Origin: Sabulitectum sp964571965
GTDB lineage: Bacteria; Fermentibacterota; Fermentibacteria; Fermentibacterales; JCC-6
Direction of reading: 5' to 3'
NCBI GenBank assembly: GCA_964571965.1
Contig: CAZNFQ010000004.1
Span: 1 to 63,242, forward strand
Length of the DNA: 63,242 nt
Part shown: positions 1 to 10,200 of the stretch, one piece after another
Position numbering within the stretch: the stretch's first letter is position 1
Layout of the letters: each line of letters opens with the position of its first letter
The notes under the pieces: generated by a model
The model's database searches: none
What the model was told of the DNA's origin: nothing
Seen by the model: the letters and a program-made list of their open reading frames with translations, nothing else
Made by a program: the position numbers and the translations under genes

Positions 1-529
1 CGTAACGGCGCATTCCATAATCTTCATAAAGCTTGTAGGGAATACCGTACATGTAGTTTACCTGTGGCATGGTCTGATGGAACGCCGTATCGAACACCGC
101 CACGTTGGGAATGCCCGGAAGGGATTTCATGGCGGCTTTGATACCCATGATATTTGCGGGGTTGTGCAGGGGTGCCATTTCGCTTACCTCTTCGAGGCCT
201 TCCAGCACCTTTTCGTCGATAACGACACTGCTTGTGAACCTTTCGCCTCCGTGAACAACTCTGTGTCCGCATGCAGCTATTTCGTCCAGTGACTTCAGGG
301 CACCTATTTCAGGATCCACTATTATATCCAGAGCCATTTCAAGACCGGTTTCGTGGTCGGGAATGGCCCTTGCGATCTCCGTTTTGCCCCCATGGTACTT
401 GTACTTCATTCTGCCCTCTTCGAGACCTATCCGCTCGATAAGCCCCGAGGCAAGCATTCTCTCGGTTGCACCGTCGATGATCTGGAACTTGATGGATGAA
501 CTGCCGCTGTTGATAACAAGGATCTTCAT
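1..529 (-). CDS. ackA: Acetate kinase, N-terminal part (3' end beyond window)
   Basis: Acetate kinase interconverts acetyl phosphate plus ADP and acetate plus ATP, the substrate-level ATP step of fermentation. The visible 176 residues begin with the family start MKILVINSGSSSIKF (the phosphate-binding ASKHA fold) and contain GHRVVHGGE at about residues 88-96 and AVFDTAFHQTMP near 143-154, the classic acetate kinase signatures. The gene runs off the left edge, so the C-terminal half is not seen. The ATG at 529 is preceded by GAGG six bases upstream. It follows the O-antigen-ligase-like gene by 80 bases containing a 6-bp inverted repeat (557-578) but no convincing terminator. With the hydrogenase at the other end of the window it supports a fermentative lifestyle. 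Identity is secure; no phosphotransacetylase gene is visible. Confidence 0.96.
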   Translation of the reverse strand, partial: MKILVINSGSSSIKFQIIDGATERMLASGLIERIGLEEGRMKYKYHGGKTEIARAIPDHETGLEMALDIIVDPEIGALKSLDEIAACGHRVVHGGERFTSSVVIDEKVLEGLEEVSEMAPLHNPANIMGIKAAMKSLPGIPNVAVFDTAFHQTMPQVNYMYGIPYKLYEDYGMRRY

Positions 530-609
530 TTCAGCCTCTTGCTCTATTTGGAAATGGTGTTTGAAAAGGGAAAAACACGCAGTGAACATACCCGATTTCA
601 GAATCTATT

Positions 610-2019
610 TCAACTGTTTTCAGCCGATGCCCGTCTTTGTGTCTCGAGAACCGCGAAGAGAAAACCCCAGATACAGGAAAATCTGTAATTCGTTATCAGG
701 GAGCTGCTCAGAGCAGCTATCACCAGCGCGGTGAAAGATGCTGTCAGCCACATTCCTGTTATCGTGGCTTCCGTATCCGCAGAACGAACCGTCAAAAGGA
801 AACCGCCGGCAATACCTCTGGCATAGAGAAGGGCCAGAACAACTGCTCCTGAAAGACCGGTATTGAGAAGAAGCTGAAAGAAACTTCCGTCAACGTAAGG
901 AATGGAAACCATGGAAAAAAGGTCAGGCCTGAAATAGTTGATCTCATGGCCGAAACCGGTTCCGAAAAGCATGGTAAGGGGTGATGCCTTCACCGTAACG
1001 ATTATCTCATACCAGGAAAGGAATCTCGCCCATAGTGACACATCCCCCAGAAGACCGCCGTCGGCCCCTCCCCCGCGGGCGGCTACGTCTGCCGCGGAAA
1101 GAAGACCGGAAGCCGCAACGAAGGCTACCGAACCCACTGTGAAAACCACCAGCAGAAGGACTCTGGAAAAAAGCGGTCCCAGCCTGACGCCATCCCTGCC
1201 CTCCCTTGCCATATCCGCTACGAAGGCGGCCAGGGCACCTGCTGCAATTGCAAGCCACAATGCCCTGGACTGTCCCAGAAGCAGTGAAGCTCCCATTGCG
1301 AGAATTGCAAATACCGCAGGTATAACTGGAATGGTGCGGCCTTTTTTCCAAAGCTGGAAAGATATGAGAAAGAGACCGATCATTACCACATTAAGCTCCC
1401 TGGAAGTCACCCTGAGGCCTGAGGCCTGTCTTATGTAGACCCCCTCGCCGCCGGTAAAGCCCTTGAAAATCACCCATAGTGCCGCAATGAGGGAAGCTGC
1501 CACCAGGGTTCTTCCAAGCAGTTTCCGGTTCTTCTCTTTTTTGAGTATCCACATTGAAGGGAAAAAGAACAGATAACCCAGCATGGTCTTCAGAAAACCA
1601 CCGGCGCTTTCAGGATCGTAACCTCTGATCAGCCCATGAATGAATCCCGCAAGGGAGATCCCTGTGAGTATCAGTATCAGTCTTCCGGATCCGGTGGATT
1701 TCACCCTGCCGTCGCCGTCGATAAAGGCTCCGGTCCACATTATGAAGATCCATAGCTGCAGAACATCATCCACCCGGATGCCGAAGGGTCCCGCATAAAC
1801 GCTCAGTCTGGCCAGGAACATCGTGGTGAAAACCACCTGAATGCAGAAGAGCAGCGAAGCCATTCTGGGCGGGTATGCGAAAACCATCGCTGAAATCATG
1901 AGGAAAGAAGCTGCCCCGGCGGCGGGGATAAGCAGATCCGTAACCGCTCCGGCAATGACTATGAAGCAGACGGCAAGAAAACCGTAGAGTAAAACCCTGT
2001 CGGATCCCCTATTCTTCAA
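610..2019 (-). CDS. O-antigen ligase / polymerase-like membrane protein (Wzy_C type)
   Basis: A 469-residue integral membrane protein with roughly ten to twelve hydrophobic segments and a large loop near residues 320-370, the layout of O-antigen ligases and polymerases. The stretch around GQSRALWLAIAAGA (about 250-263) resembles the Wzy_C core, and the later loop contains LFGTGFGHE. Such proteins act at the periplasmic face of the inner membrane on undecaprenyl-linked glycans. No glycosyltransferases are adjacent, so the substrate cannot be inferred. The start is taken as TTG at 2019, overlapping the GAF gene stop, with GGAG nine bases upstream; the next in-frame ATG would remove the first membrane helix. 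Family assignment is moderate; an O-mannosyl or teichuronic-type polymerase is possible. Confidence 0.75.
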   Translation of the reverse strand: MKNRGSDRVLLYGFLAVCFIVIAGAVTDLLIPAAGAASFLMISAMVFAYPPRMASLLFCIQVVFTTMFLARLSVYAGPFGIRVDDVLQLWIFIMWTGAFIDGDGRVKSTGSGRLILILTGISLAGFIHGLIRGYDPESAGGFLKTMLGYLFFFPSMWILKKEKNRKLLGRTLVAASLIAALWVIFKGFTGGEGVYIRQASGLRVTSRELNVVMIGLFLISFQLWKKGRTIPVIPAVFAILAMGASLLLGQSRALWLAIAAGALAAFVADMAREGRDGVRLGPLFSRVLLLVVFTVGSVAFVAASGLLSAADVAARGGGADGGLLGDVSLWARFLSWYEIIVTVKASPLTMLFGTGFGHEINYFRPDLFSMVSIPYVDGSFFQLLLNTGLSGAVVLALLYARGIAGGFLLTVRSADTEATITGMWLTASFTALVIAALSSSLITNYRFSCIWGFLFAVLETQRRASAENS

Positions 2020-2488
2020 AAGCGGCAGCTCCGGCTACAGCCTCTGCGGTTGCCTCCGCCACCCACTTCAGAAAAACCGAATCCTCTCCGCCGAAAGCAG
2101 CGGGAGTGTGGGAATCCAGATCAAGCTCACCCACCAGTTTTCCCCTGTAAGCCACAGGAGCGACGAACTCGCTTCTCACATGGGGACTGCAGGACAGATA
2201 GTTGGATTCGGCTTCCACGTCGTCCACCACGAAAACCTCCAGGGTACTTGCAGCCTGACCGCAGATGCCCTGGCCGAACCTGATCCTGGTGTGTTCCGTG
2301 GGTTCCCCTGCAAAGGGTCCCAGAACCAGCTCCTGCTCTGAATCCCTGTCCACCAGGTAGTAACCAACCCAGTGATAGTCCCTGACCTCGGAACGAAGCA
2401 GATCGCAGACCGCCTGGAGCTTCGCTTCCGGAGGGACCGCCTCGTCCATTATCCTTCTTACGGCAATCCTCAGATCCTCACTATTCAA
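2009..2488 (-). CDS. GAF-domain protein, free methionine-(R)-sulfoxide reductase-like
   Basis: A single GAF domain of 159 residues, the length of free methionine-(R)-sulfoxide reductase (fRMsr, E. coli YebR). Family landmarks are present: WVGYYLVD (40-47), LGPFAGE (56-62), GQGICGQAA (72-80) and LSCSPHVRSEFVAPV (98-112). Two of the three conserved redox cysteines are kept, C76 and C100 (the latter at the catalytic position); the position of the remaining cysteine, in the GPFxG...AC segment, is Thr/His here. It could therefore still reduce free Met-sulfoxide, or it may be a GAF ligand sensor. The start is TTG at 2488, six bases after GGAGGAGG and overlapping the stop of the AhpD-like gene, so translation is probably coupled. 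The neighbour is also a thiol-redox-like protein. Confidence 0.75.
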   Translation of the reverse strand: MNSEDLRIAVRRIMDEAVPPEAKLQAVCDLLRSEVRDYHWVGYYLVDRDSEQELVLGPFAGEPTEHTRIRFGQGICGQAASTLEVFVVDDVEAESNYLSCSPHVRSEFVAPVAYRGKLVGELDLDSHTPAAFGGEDSVFLKWVAEATAEAVAGAAAFEE

Positions 2489-2840
2489 CAGTTTCCTCCT
2501 CCATGGACTCCCAGAGAACCAGGGCTCTTCTTATGTGCGGAACGGTAATGGTTCCTCCCACCACGTTCCCGATGCCAAGCACCTCAACCAGCTGTTCCTT
2601 CGTTACCCCTGTCTCGTAACAGCGGTGAACATGCCATGCTATGCAGTCATCACATCTGAGAACCAGGGATGCCGCAAGCCCGACCATCTCCTTTACCTGT
2701 TCCGAAAGAGCACCCTCGGTGTAGGCGATATTATCCACACTGAGCATTCTTTTCATAACACGGTCTGCACACTTCACCACGGTTTCATTCTGTTTTCCCC
2801 GTTCATGGAGAAATTCCCCTATGGAATGGTATTCAGGCAT
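2481..2840 (-). CDS. Carboxymuconolactone decarboxylase / AhpD-family protein
   Basis: A 119-residue all-helical protein of the CMD/AhpD family. It carries a CxxC motif in RCDDCIAWHVHRC (62-74): C63 and C66 form the redox pair and H70 is in the position of the catalytic histidine. AhpD-like proteins act as alkylhydroperoxidases or thiol-disulfide partners in the cytoplasm. Length fits the single-domain family. ATG start at 2840, overlapping the end of the SpoIIE-phosphatase gene by about 22 bases; its own end overlaps the fRMsr-like gene by eight. The three overlapping genes are likely co-expressed, which suggests (inference) a link between stress signalling and oxidative damage. Substrate unknown; a true decarboxylase role is unlikely given the CxxC. 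Confidence 0.85.
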   Translation of the reverse strand: MPEYHSIGEFLHERGKQNETVVKCADRVMKRMLSVDNIAYTEGALSEQVKEMVGLAASLVLRCDDCIAWHVHRCYETGVTKEQLVEVLGIGNVVGGTITVPHIRRALVLWESMEEETVE

Positions 2841-5110
2841 TTGCGCTCCCCGCTGTTTTTCCTAACTATTACCAGAGCCGTTACGTCATCCTGCTGGTCC
2901 GTATCGCCTCTGAACTTCTCCAGAATGCCGGTGAGGGTGCTGACTATCTCTCCGGCAGGTTCCTTGCAGTGCTTCTGAACGAAGGTTCTGAGTCTTTCCA
3001 CCCCGAAGGGTTCTTCATCAGGGGTCATGGTCTCGGTTACTCCATCGGTGTAAAGCAGAAGTCTGCTGCCGGGTTTCATTTCCACGGTTGCCATGCTGTA
3101 CTCCGCTTCGGGAATGACCCCCAGTATAAGGCCGCCGCGATCCATTATTTCCATGTCACCCGCACCTGCCCCGGAGCACAGCATTGGAGGATCATGACCG
3201 GCGCAGCAGTATTCGATCTGTCCCGTTTCAGTATCTGCGAAGGCCAGGAAGAAGGTAATGAACGTGTCATCGGGCATTCTTCCGCAAAGTGCCCTGTTCA
3301 GTCTGAAAACCGTTTCAGCAACGGGCAGGCTCTCCCGAAGCAGGGTTCCAAGACTGGCCTGCAGCGCCGCCATGAGAAGTGCCGCCGCCGCTCCCTTGCC
3401 GGAAACATCGGCTATTGTTACCGCGATTCTTCCATCTGATAGGGGAATGACGTCGTAGTAGTCCCCCCCCATTGTTCTGCAGGGAATGCTCAGAGCTTCG
3501 ATCTCCCATCCTTCAGGTTGTGATATCTCTCCGGGAAGAAGGTTTCTCTGCATGTCACGGGCCAGTTCAAGCTCCCTTTCAAGTGACTCCCTCTGAAGTT
3601 TGTCTCCGAAAAGCCTGGCGCTTTGAACCGCCTGGGCTATCTGGCGTGTGAAGCTTTCGAAGAGCCCCCTTGTGTAATCCAGGAAGAAAAACTGCTTCGA
3701 ACTGGCAGCCATTATTACCCCCAGCCGTTCACCGCGGACTTCCACGGGGGCCGCTACCATGGAGGCTATTCTGGAGTATCCGTTACTGTCGTCCTCCAGT
3801 TTTCTCAGAGTGCTTCTTCTGTAATTGTTTATCATGAAGCCGCCGCCGGTGGCGTCTATCCTCTGGGAAAGTCCCCTGTACCAATTCTCCGGTATCTTTT
3901 CCGGGAGGGTTTCGAAACCGCTGCTTCTGCTGTGAAGGTGATCGTCACCGGAATTGAGATGGAACCAGCACACATCAGCCCCGGTGAGATTGACTCCCAG
4001 GCGTACTGCGGCATTGCAGAGCTGATCCAGTTCGAAACTGGAGTGAAGAACCTGGCTGAGGTCCTGCAGTGTTGCCAGTTCTCTGCTTTTCTTTTCCAGT
4101 ATCCTTGCTGTGGGGAGTTGAAGAAGCATTGTAAAAAAGGCAAAGAGAATGTAAACGGCAGATACCATTGCAGCCGCCGTTTCAAGACCGCCTGTGCCGG
4201 GAATGCCGTTCCCGGAAAGCCAGTAATACACACCCCGCATCATTACAACCGCTGCCAGAGCAGCCAGGAGAAGCATGTATCTGGATTTCCTGGAGAGGTA
4301 CTGAACCCATCGCTGACATAAACCCAGGGCGATGGAGAAGGCAAGAAGCAGAACTCCCGAGAATTCCAGCTCGATCCCCCGGAAGAGAGCGCTTCGAGAG
4401 CTCAGGGTGAGGTTCATTCCTATTACGTGAAGAAGACCCGAGAGGAACACGAGAAATACGGTAATGCGGTAGAGCCATACGGTGAGAGTGGATCTGTCCA
4501 CATACACGAAACCCCTCACCGAGGCCAGAAGAACCAGAGTGACAGCCAGAATGGCCAGTCGGATCAGAGGTACTCCGGGTACAGAAACGCTGTCACCTGA
4601 CAACTGGGCGTTAAGGGTGTCCGACCCTGTGGAGGTGTCGACGCTGGTGGAGGTGAGAACGGCATTAATAAGAACCCCGGTGGCAGCTCCCGTTACCTCG
4701 CCGAGGGTACCCAGAAATTCTCCGGTCTGTCCTGTGAAAACGGAATCTACGAAGCTTTTTACCTGGCCGCTGCCCACCTCGGCTACATTATCGATTCTTT
4801 CTCCCAGATCACGCAGCCGCGTGGCTCTTTCGTTATCTCCGCTGGTATTGGATATTCTCTCGCCTGAACCGGCAAAACCGGTCAGGCCCCAGAGAAGCAC
4901 CACTGAGAAGAAAGAGAGAACAAGCCTTCGGGAAAGACTGATCCCCCTGAGAAGCTCTCCTGCTCCCAGGTAAAAGAAGATTCCCGCCACAAGGAAAAGA
5001 ACACCGGCGGAGATCCTGGTGAAACTGCTGCCCAGTGTGGAAGGGGAAAGCAGGATGAGAACCAGAGCAGCAACTATCAGAACACTCCGGAGCAATATTC
5101 CTTTTTTCAT
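2819..5110 (-). CDS. Membrane-anchored GAF / SpoIIE-type (PP2C) serine phosphatase
   Basis: A 763-residue protein with three parts. The first 340 residues contain several hydrophobic helices and a long non-hydrophobic loop between the early helices, so it is a membrane sensor. A GAF domain follows (about 350-520). The C-terminus is a PP2C SpoIIE/RsbU phosphatase (about 545-750) with ADVSGKGAAAALL, CAGHDPPML and LLYTDGVTETM, which hold the metal-binding aspartates. RsbU-like enzymes dephosphorylate an anti-sigma-factor antagonist; no such antagonist, anti-sigma kinase or sigma factor is in this window. Start: a GTG at 5128 has no ribosome site, whereas the ATG at 5110 has AAGGA five bases upstream, so 5110 is preferred. 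It lies just after hisS and overlaps the AhpD-like gene downstream. Confidence 0.9.
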   Translation of the reverse strand: MKKGILLRSVLIVAALVLILLSPSTLGSSFTRISAGVLFLVAGIFFYLGAGELLRGISLSRRLVLSFFSVVLLWGLTGFAGSGERISNTSGDNERATRLRDLGERIDNVAEVGSGQVKSFVDSVFTGQTGEFLGTLGEVTGAATGVLINAVLTSTSVDTSTGSDTLNAQLSGDSVSVPGVPLIRLAILAVTLVLLASVRGFVYVDRSTLTVWLYRITVFLVFLSGLLHVIGMNLTLSSRSALFRGIELEFSGVLLLAFSIALGLCQRWVQYLSRKSRYMLLLAALAAVVMMRGVYYWLSGNGIPGTGGLETAAAMVSAVYILFAFFTMLLQLPTARILEKKSRELATLQDLSQVLHSSFELDQLCNAAVRLGVNLTGADVCWFHLNSGDDHLHSRSSGFETLPEKIPENWYRGLSQRIDATGGGFMINNYRRSTLRKLEDDSNGYSRIASMVAAPVEVRGERLGVIMAASSKQFFFLDYTRGLFESFTRQIAQAVQSARLFGDKLQRESLERELELARDMQRNLLPGEISQPEGWEIEALSIPCRTMGGDYYDVIPLSDGRIAVTIADVSGKGAAAALLMAALQASLGTLLRESLPVAETVFRLNRALCGRMPDDTFITFFLAFADTETGQIEYCCAGHDPPMLCSGAGAGDMEIMDRGGLILGVIPEAEYSMATVEMKPGSRLLLYTDGVTETMTPDEEPFGVERLRTFVQKHCKEPAGEIVSTLTGILEKFRGDTDQQDDVTALVIVRKNSGERKCLNTIP

Positions 5111-5134
5111 GAAGGTCCTTATTCCCACGATAAT

Positions 5135-6430
5135 CTACTTCAGACTTCCGGCAATTTCCCCGGGGGTGCCTTTGAATACGGTACCCAGCTTGAGATCCTT
5201 CATCTGATAGATACCACCGGCCACTTCATCAGGTCCCACGGTAACTGCCCGGGGTACACCAAGCCTCGCCGCTTCTGCAAATTGCCTGCCCAGTTTCCTT
5301 CCTGAAACATCCATTATGGTTCTGAAACCCAGTTCCCTGAAGAACGAGGCAAGAGAAGCGGCGCTGCCGAGAACTTCCTTCGAGAATACCGCAATATAGA
5401 TGTCGGCGGGAGAAGCTCCTTTGACAGATTCCGGAATGAGATCATAGGTCTCCAGGAACAGCGACAGGGTGAGTACCCCCATTCCGAAACCAACCCCGGA
5501 TATTCTCTTGCTGCCGAAGAGACCCACGAGGTTGTCATATCTGCCGCCGCCGCATAGAGCTCTATTGTTTTCTCCCCCGGTGTCCATAAGTTCGAAAACT
5601 ATTCCGGTGTAGTAATCCAGCCCCCTTACCACTCCCGGGGAGAAAACTGCGCTCTCGATACCGGCGTCTGTGAGAAGTTCCTGGAACTCGACTATTTCAG
5701 TGTAGGATTCACTGTTCTTCATAAGGCTTACAAGCCAGGGATCCCGGGCAGATTCCACTGAAACCAGCCTTGAAACGGATTCTGCCACAGTAACATTATC
5801 CCCGCAGACCTGAAGCAGGTGATCCTGCCAGTCCTCCGGTTTCATTTTGTCCTTTTTGTCTATGGCGGCAAAAACCGAAGGAAGTGATCCCCGGCAGACA
5901 CCGCACAGGGCAAGTGCCTCTGACATGAATCTTCTGCTTGACCACCCTATTCGATAAATGGAGGGTTCAGCTCTGAAAGCTTTCATCACTGAATGCAGCG
6001 CCATCATGATCTCCAGTTCCGCCGCAAGGCTTTCAGAGCCTAGAATATCACAGTTGAACTGAAGGAATTCCCTTACTCTTCCCCTTTGAGGTCTTTCGTA
6101 CCTGAAGCACAGGGGCATGGAGAACCATCTTACGGGAAGATGCAGCTCTCCCCTGGCAGCTATCATTCTCGCCAGAGAGGGGGTCATTTCAGGACGGAGA
6201 ATAACATCCCTGCCGCCTCTGTCGCAAAAGGAATAGCTCTGCCTCTCAACCAGCTCCCCACCGGACTTCGCAGCGAAAAGCGACATTGGCTCCACCACGG
6301 GACCGTCATACTCTTCGAAACCTGCGATCAGTGAAGATTTGCGCAGTATGTCAGTTACGTACTTCTCTGTTCTGAACTCTTCGGGATACCTCTGGCGCAT
6401 ACCACCGAGAGGTTTTGTGGAAAGAGCCAT
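5135..6430 (-). CDS. hisS: Histidyl-tRNA synthetase
   Basis: Class II aminoacyl-tRNA synthetase charging tRNA-His. At 431 residues it matches the usual length. Motif 2 is seen as FRYERPQRGRVREFLQFN (108-125), the histidine-A motif as RGLDYYTGIVFE (about 270-281), and motif 3 in SGVGFGMGVLTL (about 314-325); the C-terminal anticodon-binding domain follows. The presence of RGLDYYTG and the C-terminal domain argues against the HisZ paralogue. ATG start at 6430 with AAGGAG eight bases upstream. A possible sigma70-like promoter lies at 6484-6513. It heads a group continuing into the SpoIIE phosphatase and AhpD-like genes, with only short gaps. Nothing appears broken. Confidence 0.96.
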   Translation of the reverse strand: MALSTKPLGGMRQRYPEEFRTEKYVTDILRKSSLIAGFEEYDGPVVEPMSLFAAKSGGELVERQSYSFCDRGGRDVILRPEMTPSLARMIAARGELHLPVRWFSMPLCFRYERPQRGRVREFLQFNCDILGSESLAAELEIMMALHSVMKAFRAEPSIYRIGWSSRRFMSEALALCGVCRGSLPSVFAAIDKKDKMKPEDWQDHLLQVCGDNVTVAESVSRLVSVESARDPWLVSLMKNSESYTEIVEFQELLTDAGIESAVFSPGVVRGLDYYTGIVFELMDTGGENNRALCGGGRYDNLVGLFGSKRISGVGFGMGVLTLSLFLETYDLIPESVKGASPADIYIAVFSKEVLGSAASLASFFRELGFRTIMDVSGRKLGRQFAEAARLGVPRAVTVGPDEVAGGIYQMKDLKLGTVFKGTPGEIAGSLK

Positions 6431-6483
6431 AAAACACTCCTTGATAATACTTTCATGGTTTCAGTCTTGTGGTTGTCTCGAGT

Positions 6484-6513
6484 ATCCTACCCTGTGGAAT
6501 ACCGCGCTGGCAA
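6484..6513 (-). promoter_or_regulatory. Possible sigma70-like promoter upstream of hisS
   Basis: In the 89-base gap between the DUF169 gene and hisS, the minus strand reads TTGCCA, an 18-base spacer, then TAGGAT (five and four of six matches). It would give a 5' leader of about 45 bases before the hisS ribosome site. This is a weak match seen by eye only; read-through from the DUF169 gene is an alternative. Confidence 0.35.
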
Positions 6514-6519
6514 CCCCTG

Positions 6520-7269
6520 TCAGGGCTTAATGGTGTAAGCTTCCGGCATTACCGTTTCACATAATACCCAGGGAGCAACAGGATAAAGTGAACCCATGCT
6601 CGAGGCCATCTCTTCCAGTGCAGGGGCTATTCGACGGGACATCTCATCCCATGCGGCCGTAAAGATCATCTCATGGTTCTGGGTTCCGCCGAACCTTCTG
6701 TCCCCTGCACAGGGAAGTCCGAGAACAGCGGTACGTTTCTCCAGGGCAAGGCCTATGGAGCTGCATACTGCAGCCTCAGCCACTGTATCTCCCCGTGTTA
6801 TACCACCTGAGTTCCAGGCATTGGCGTGGACCAGTCTCATGATCTGTGCGGGATTTCCGTAAACGATGACCGCCATGGGTTCGAAAAGGGTATCCCCCAG
6901 GGGCGAGAACTGTATGCCTGCCCAGGGAGCCTTCTCATCACCTGTTTTGAAGGTGTTTCTGAAGAACTCCCTTCCTGCATCAGCAGTTGCCGTGTATTTG
7001 CCCACGGCGGCAGTGCCGTCGGTGAACTCCGCTGGTGTCCGGATCAGACCGGCGCATGCGGCGCCGATGGAACATACCATGCGTTGGGGAATGCCGGAGG
7101 AATACTCGCCTGCGTGTCTTGCTCTGGAGATCAGCTGGCAGTTGTTGAGTTTCAGTTCAAGAGGCTCAGCGTGGAGATTCTCCTCCTTCTCCACCAAACC
7201 GCAAGCCACTGGAAAGGTGTCCAGTTTCAGCACTGTGCATAACAGGTCGCTAATCTCTTTGGGGGTCAT
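6520..7269 (-). CDS. DUF169-family protein
   Basis: A 249-residue cytoplasmic protein of the DUF169 family, whose function is not established. Family features visible are the N-terminal KLDTFPVACGLV segment, the cysteine-bearing stretch NNCQLISRARHAGE (42-55) and MVCSIGAACAGL (64-75), and a central segment reading FEPMAVIVYGNPAQIMRLV in which the family binds an unknown ligand. Cysteines at 43, 66 and 71 could bind a metal or cofactor; this is inference. The ATG at 7269 has AAGGA six bases upstream and lies four bases after the end of the large GGDEF gene, so the two are probably transcribed together. No signal peptide or membrane segment. It could be linked to methanogenic or corrinoid-type C1 metabolism as in some other genomes, but nothing here shows that. 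Confidence 0.8.
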   Translation of the reverse strand: MTPKEISDLLCTVLKLDTFPVACGLVEKEENLHAEPLELKLNNCQLISRARHAGEYSSGIPQRMVCSIGAACAGLIRTPAEFTDGTAAVGKYTATADAGREFFRNTFKTGDEKAPWAGIQFSPLGDTLFEPMAVIVYGNPAQIMRLVHANAWNSGGITRGDTVAEAAVCSSIGLALEKRTAVLGLPCAGDRRFGGTQNHEMIFTAAWDEMSRRIAPALEEMASSMGSLYPVAPWVLCETVMPEAYTIKP

Positions 7270-7272
7270 CTT

Positions 7273-10200
7273 TCATCCTTTCCTGTAGACGGTATCTTCC
7301 TTCGAACCGGAATCTTCCAGATAACCTTCCGCAAGGTCGAAGAGGCTCAGGTCAGCGGCGTTCTGTCTTTCCCTGTCAACAGCCTCATTGCCGATCCTGC
7401 TCCGTATTTCCCTGAGGAGTTCAAGGCACATCCCCTCTGACTCCGCATCCGATGCCGGCTGGTGAAGAAGCGCTATTGCGGTATTAGCCGCTTTTTCAGG
7501 ATTCCCCCTGAGGAGTTCCAGCCTTGCGAAACCGCAGACGGTCCTGATGAGAACAGGTTTATTCCCGGACCTGGCTGATGTTTCAGCGGCCCTGGCTAAA
7601 AACTTTTCTCCTCTCTGGAGGTCTCCGTTCTCGAGATAGTAGAAGGCGAGACCGTTAAGGGATCCGCTTATTATGTTCTCGTCATGGGCCTTTTCGCCAA
7701 GGGCAAGAGCCTCTTCGTAGTTCTTCCTCACGTCTTCTGAACTGCCGCGTTTTCTGTTCAGGAGGGCAAGGTTCATCTTAATACCCGCCTGACCCCTGAT
7801 ACTGCCTATGCGCCTGAAATAGTCGGCAGCAGTCATGTAGTGCTGTTCAGCCTCGCCGAAACTGCCCTGGGAGGCTTCGATCTCTGCCAGCTGATTCAGC
7901 GCATCCGCGCATCTTCCAGTATAACCCGCCGTTTTCACCGCAGACAGATAGGCAAGGAACGCATCCCGGGCCCTGCGGAAATCTCCCTCTGAAGCCGCAA
8001 GTCTCCCCATGTAAAGCCTGGTTTTCCATTCACCGCACCGGTAGGACATCTCCCGGCACCTGGCGGCTATTCCAGGGATCATACTCCTTGCGGCGCCGTA
8101 GTTTCCGGACTGCAGGTTGTAGTTAACGAGTTCCAGTTCGGCCTCCAGACCATCCAGAGGACAATCGCTGCGGTCATACATCATAATTGCTTCCTCGAGG
8201 TAATCTCCGGCACCGGAAAGATTGCCTGTTTCCACCATTATGAAACCCTTCGTATAAAGAACCCTTGCCCTGTCGCAGTCAAACATCCCCTGCCCGGTCT
8301 CCACGGCCATGGAAATAAGCTTGCCGGATACGGTCATTCTTCCAGTTCTAAGCGCAAGAAGGCTCTGACAGGCCATGAGAACCGATGCGAGTCCCTCGGG
8401 AAGCGGCACTGAAGAATCCCTGAGAGCTTCTTCCATCATGTTGTACCCGGTTCTTAACCTGCCTCTGTCGAGACAGTACACGAAAACGGGCTTGAGCATC
8501 TGGCGGAGGAACCTGAACCGGTTTTTCTCCACTGCCAGTTTCCAGGCCAGAGTTATGTCATCGAAGGAAGTCTTTATTCCGTCCAGTCCTCTGCCCGCTT
8601 CAAGACCAGTCCATGCCATCTCTCCGTAGGCAGCGGCCCTGGATGCAAAATACCTGCAGTGCATCTCCCGTGCCACCTCGAAACCCCTGGAAAAGGGGTT
8701 CTTCTCCTGAATGATGAAATCCCTTGTCATGGCCGGAATGTGAATGCCCATGTCATCCCTGAGAAGGAAGGATCTGTCAACGAGAGAGAGGAGCATCTCC
8801 GGGGAAACATCTGATATTTCCTCCGCTTCCTGAACGGTAAAATGCCCTGCAAAAACAGTTAGTCTCGACAGTGCGTTCCTCTCAACGGCAGAAAGCTGAT
8901 CCCAGGACTCCTGGAACAGGTCCGACAGTCCCTCTATGGTCTTCTCCTTGCTTGTACCTCCAAGGAATGAAGGGTTGGCCCGTATTCTTCTGCAGATTGC
9001 AGTAACGGACATTACCCTGGTCCATGATGCGGCAAGCTCTATTGCAAGTGGAGCTCCGCTGAGAAGGGAGCATATCTCTTCCACCAGTTTCAGGTTCAGG
9101 TTTCCTGAAAATCTGATCCCGGCAAGTCTTTCAGCTGTCTGAATAAATATGCCCGCCGCAGGAGAAGGTCCCCCTGAGTCGGGTCTCTCGGTTGAAATGC
9201 CCTCCACTGGAACAACACTTTCGCCATGAAGATCAAGGGCGGCTCGAGAGGTGGTTATCACAGTTACTCCACCACAGGATGAAAGAAGCTCAGAAATGAA
9301 AGATACGGCCTCATCGCCGGGTTTCACATTTACGAAAACAAGGAGCATTCTGGAATCCTCTATGAAACCGGATATGGTTTCAGCAGCTCTTCTGCCTGAG
9401 GGCAGCGACAGCTCGGAGGCCAGCCTCACAGGGACGGAGGTGCCTTCAGAAGAACAGTCGACCATGCAAATCCCCGCGGGGAACATGAACTCATTCTGTC
9501 CCGCTGCCCTTATTGCAAGCCTGCGGCATCCCATACCGCTCATGCCCCTCAGGGTGATCAGCCTGCTTCCTTCATCGAGGAGCCGGCGGATTTCTTCCAG
9601 TTCCCTCTTCCGGCCAACGAAGGGGCTGAGGTCCACGGGAAGGTTGTTTATCTCCGCGGTGGTTCCGAAAGCCATTCTTGCACCGAGGGGGAAATCCCTG
9701 TAATCTTCCTCCAGTGAGTAGTTTCCTTTGATGCTTGACAGGTATCCCCTGCGCTTCAGGTGGTTTATTCCCTGAATGAACAGACCCGGCAGTCCGCCTG
9801 TTTCACCGTGAAACCATTCAAGAAAATCATCAGGGGGGTTCCACATCAGAGCTGAACGGAACCAGGCCCTGCAGTCCTCCAGGGAAACCGGACCCAGCCG
9901 GACAGAGGATGAAATTCCTCCGAAACCTCCTCCATCCAGCAGCGAACTCCGCTCGGTGGATGCCGTAACGATCATCCAGCCCGGATACATGGCATAAAAC
10001 TCCATGAGAGCTTCAATGGAGGATCTGTCAATGGTGTGCATATCCTTGAGGAAGATTCCCAGGCTCATCGACGAACCCGCATAAGCGTAGAGAGCATCTA
10101 CAACGGCCTTCTTTTCAGGGGTACACTTGAGAACTCCGGTGAGGGCCGAGAACGGTGTCTGAGTATCGCCACCCGGCACCGTTAGAAGTTTGTAGTCTCC

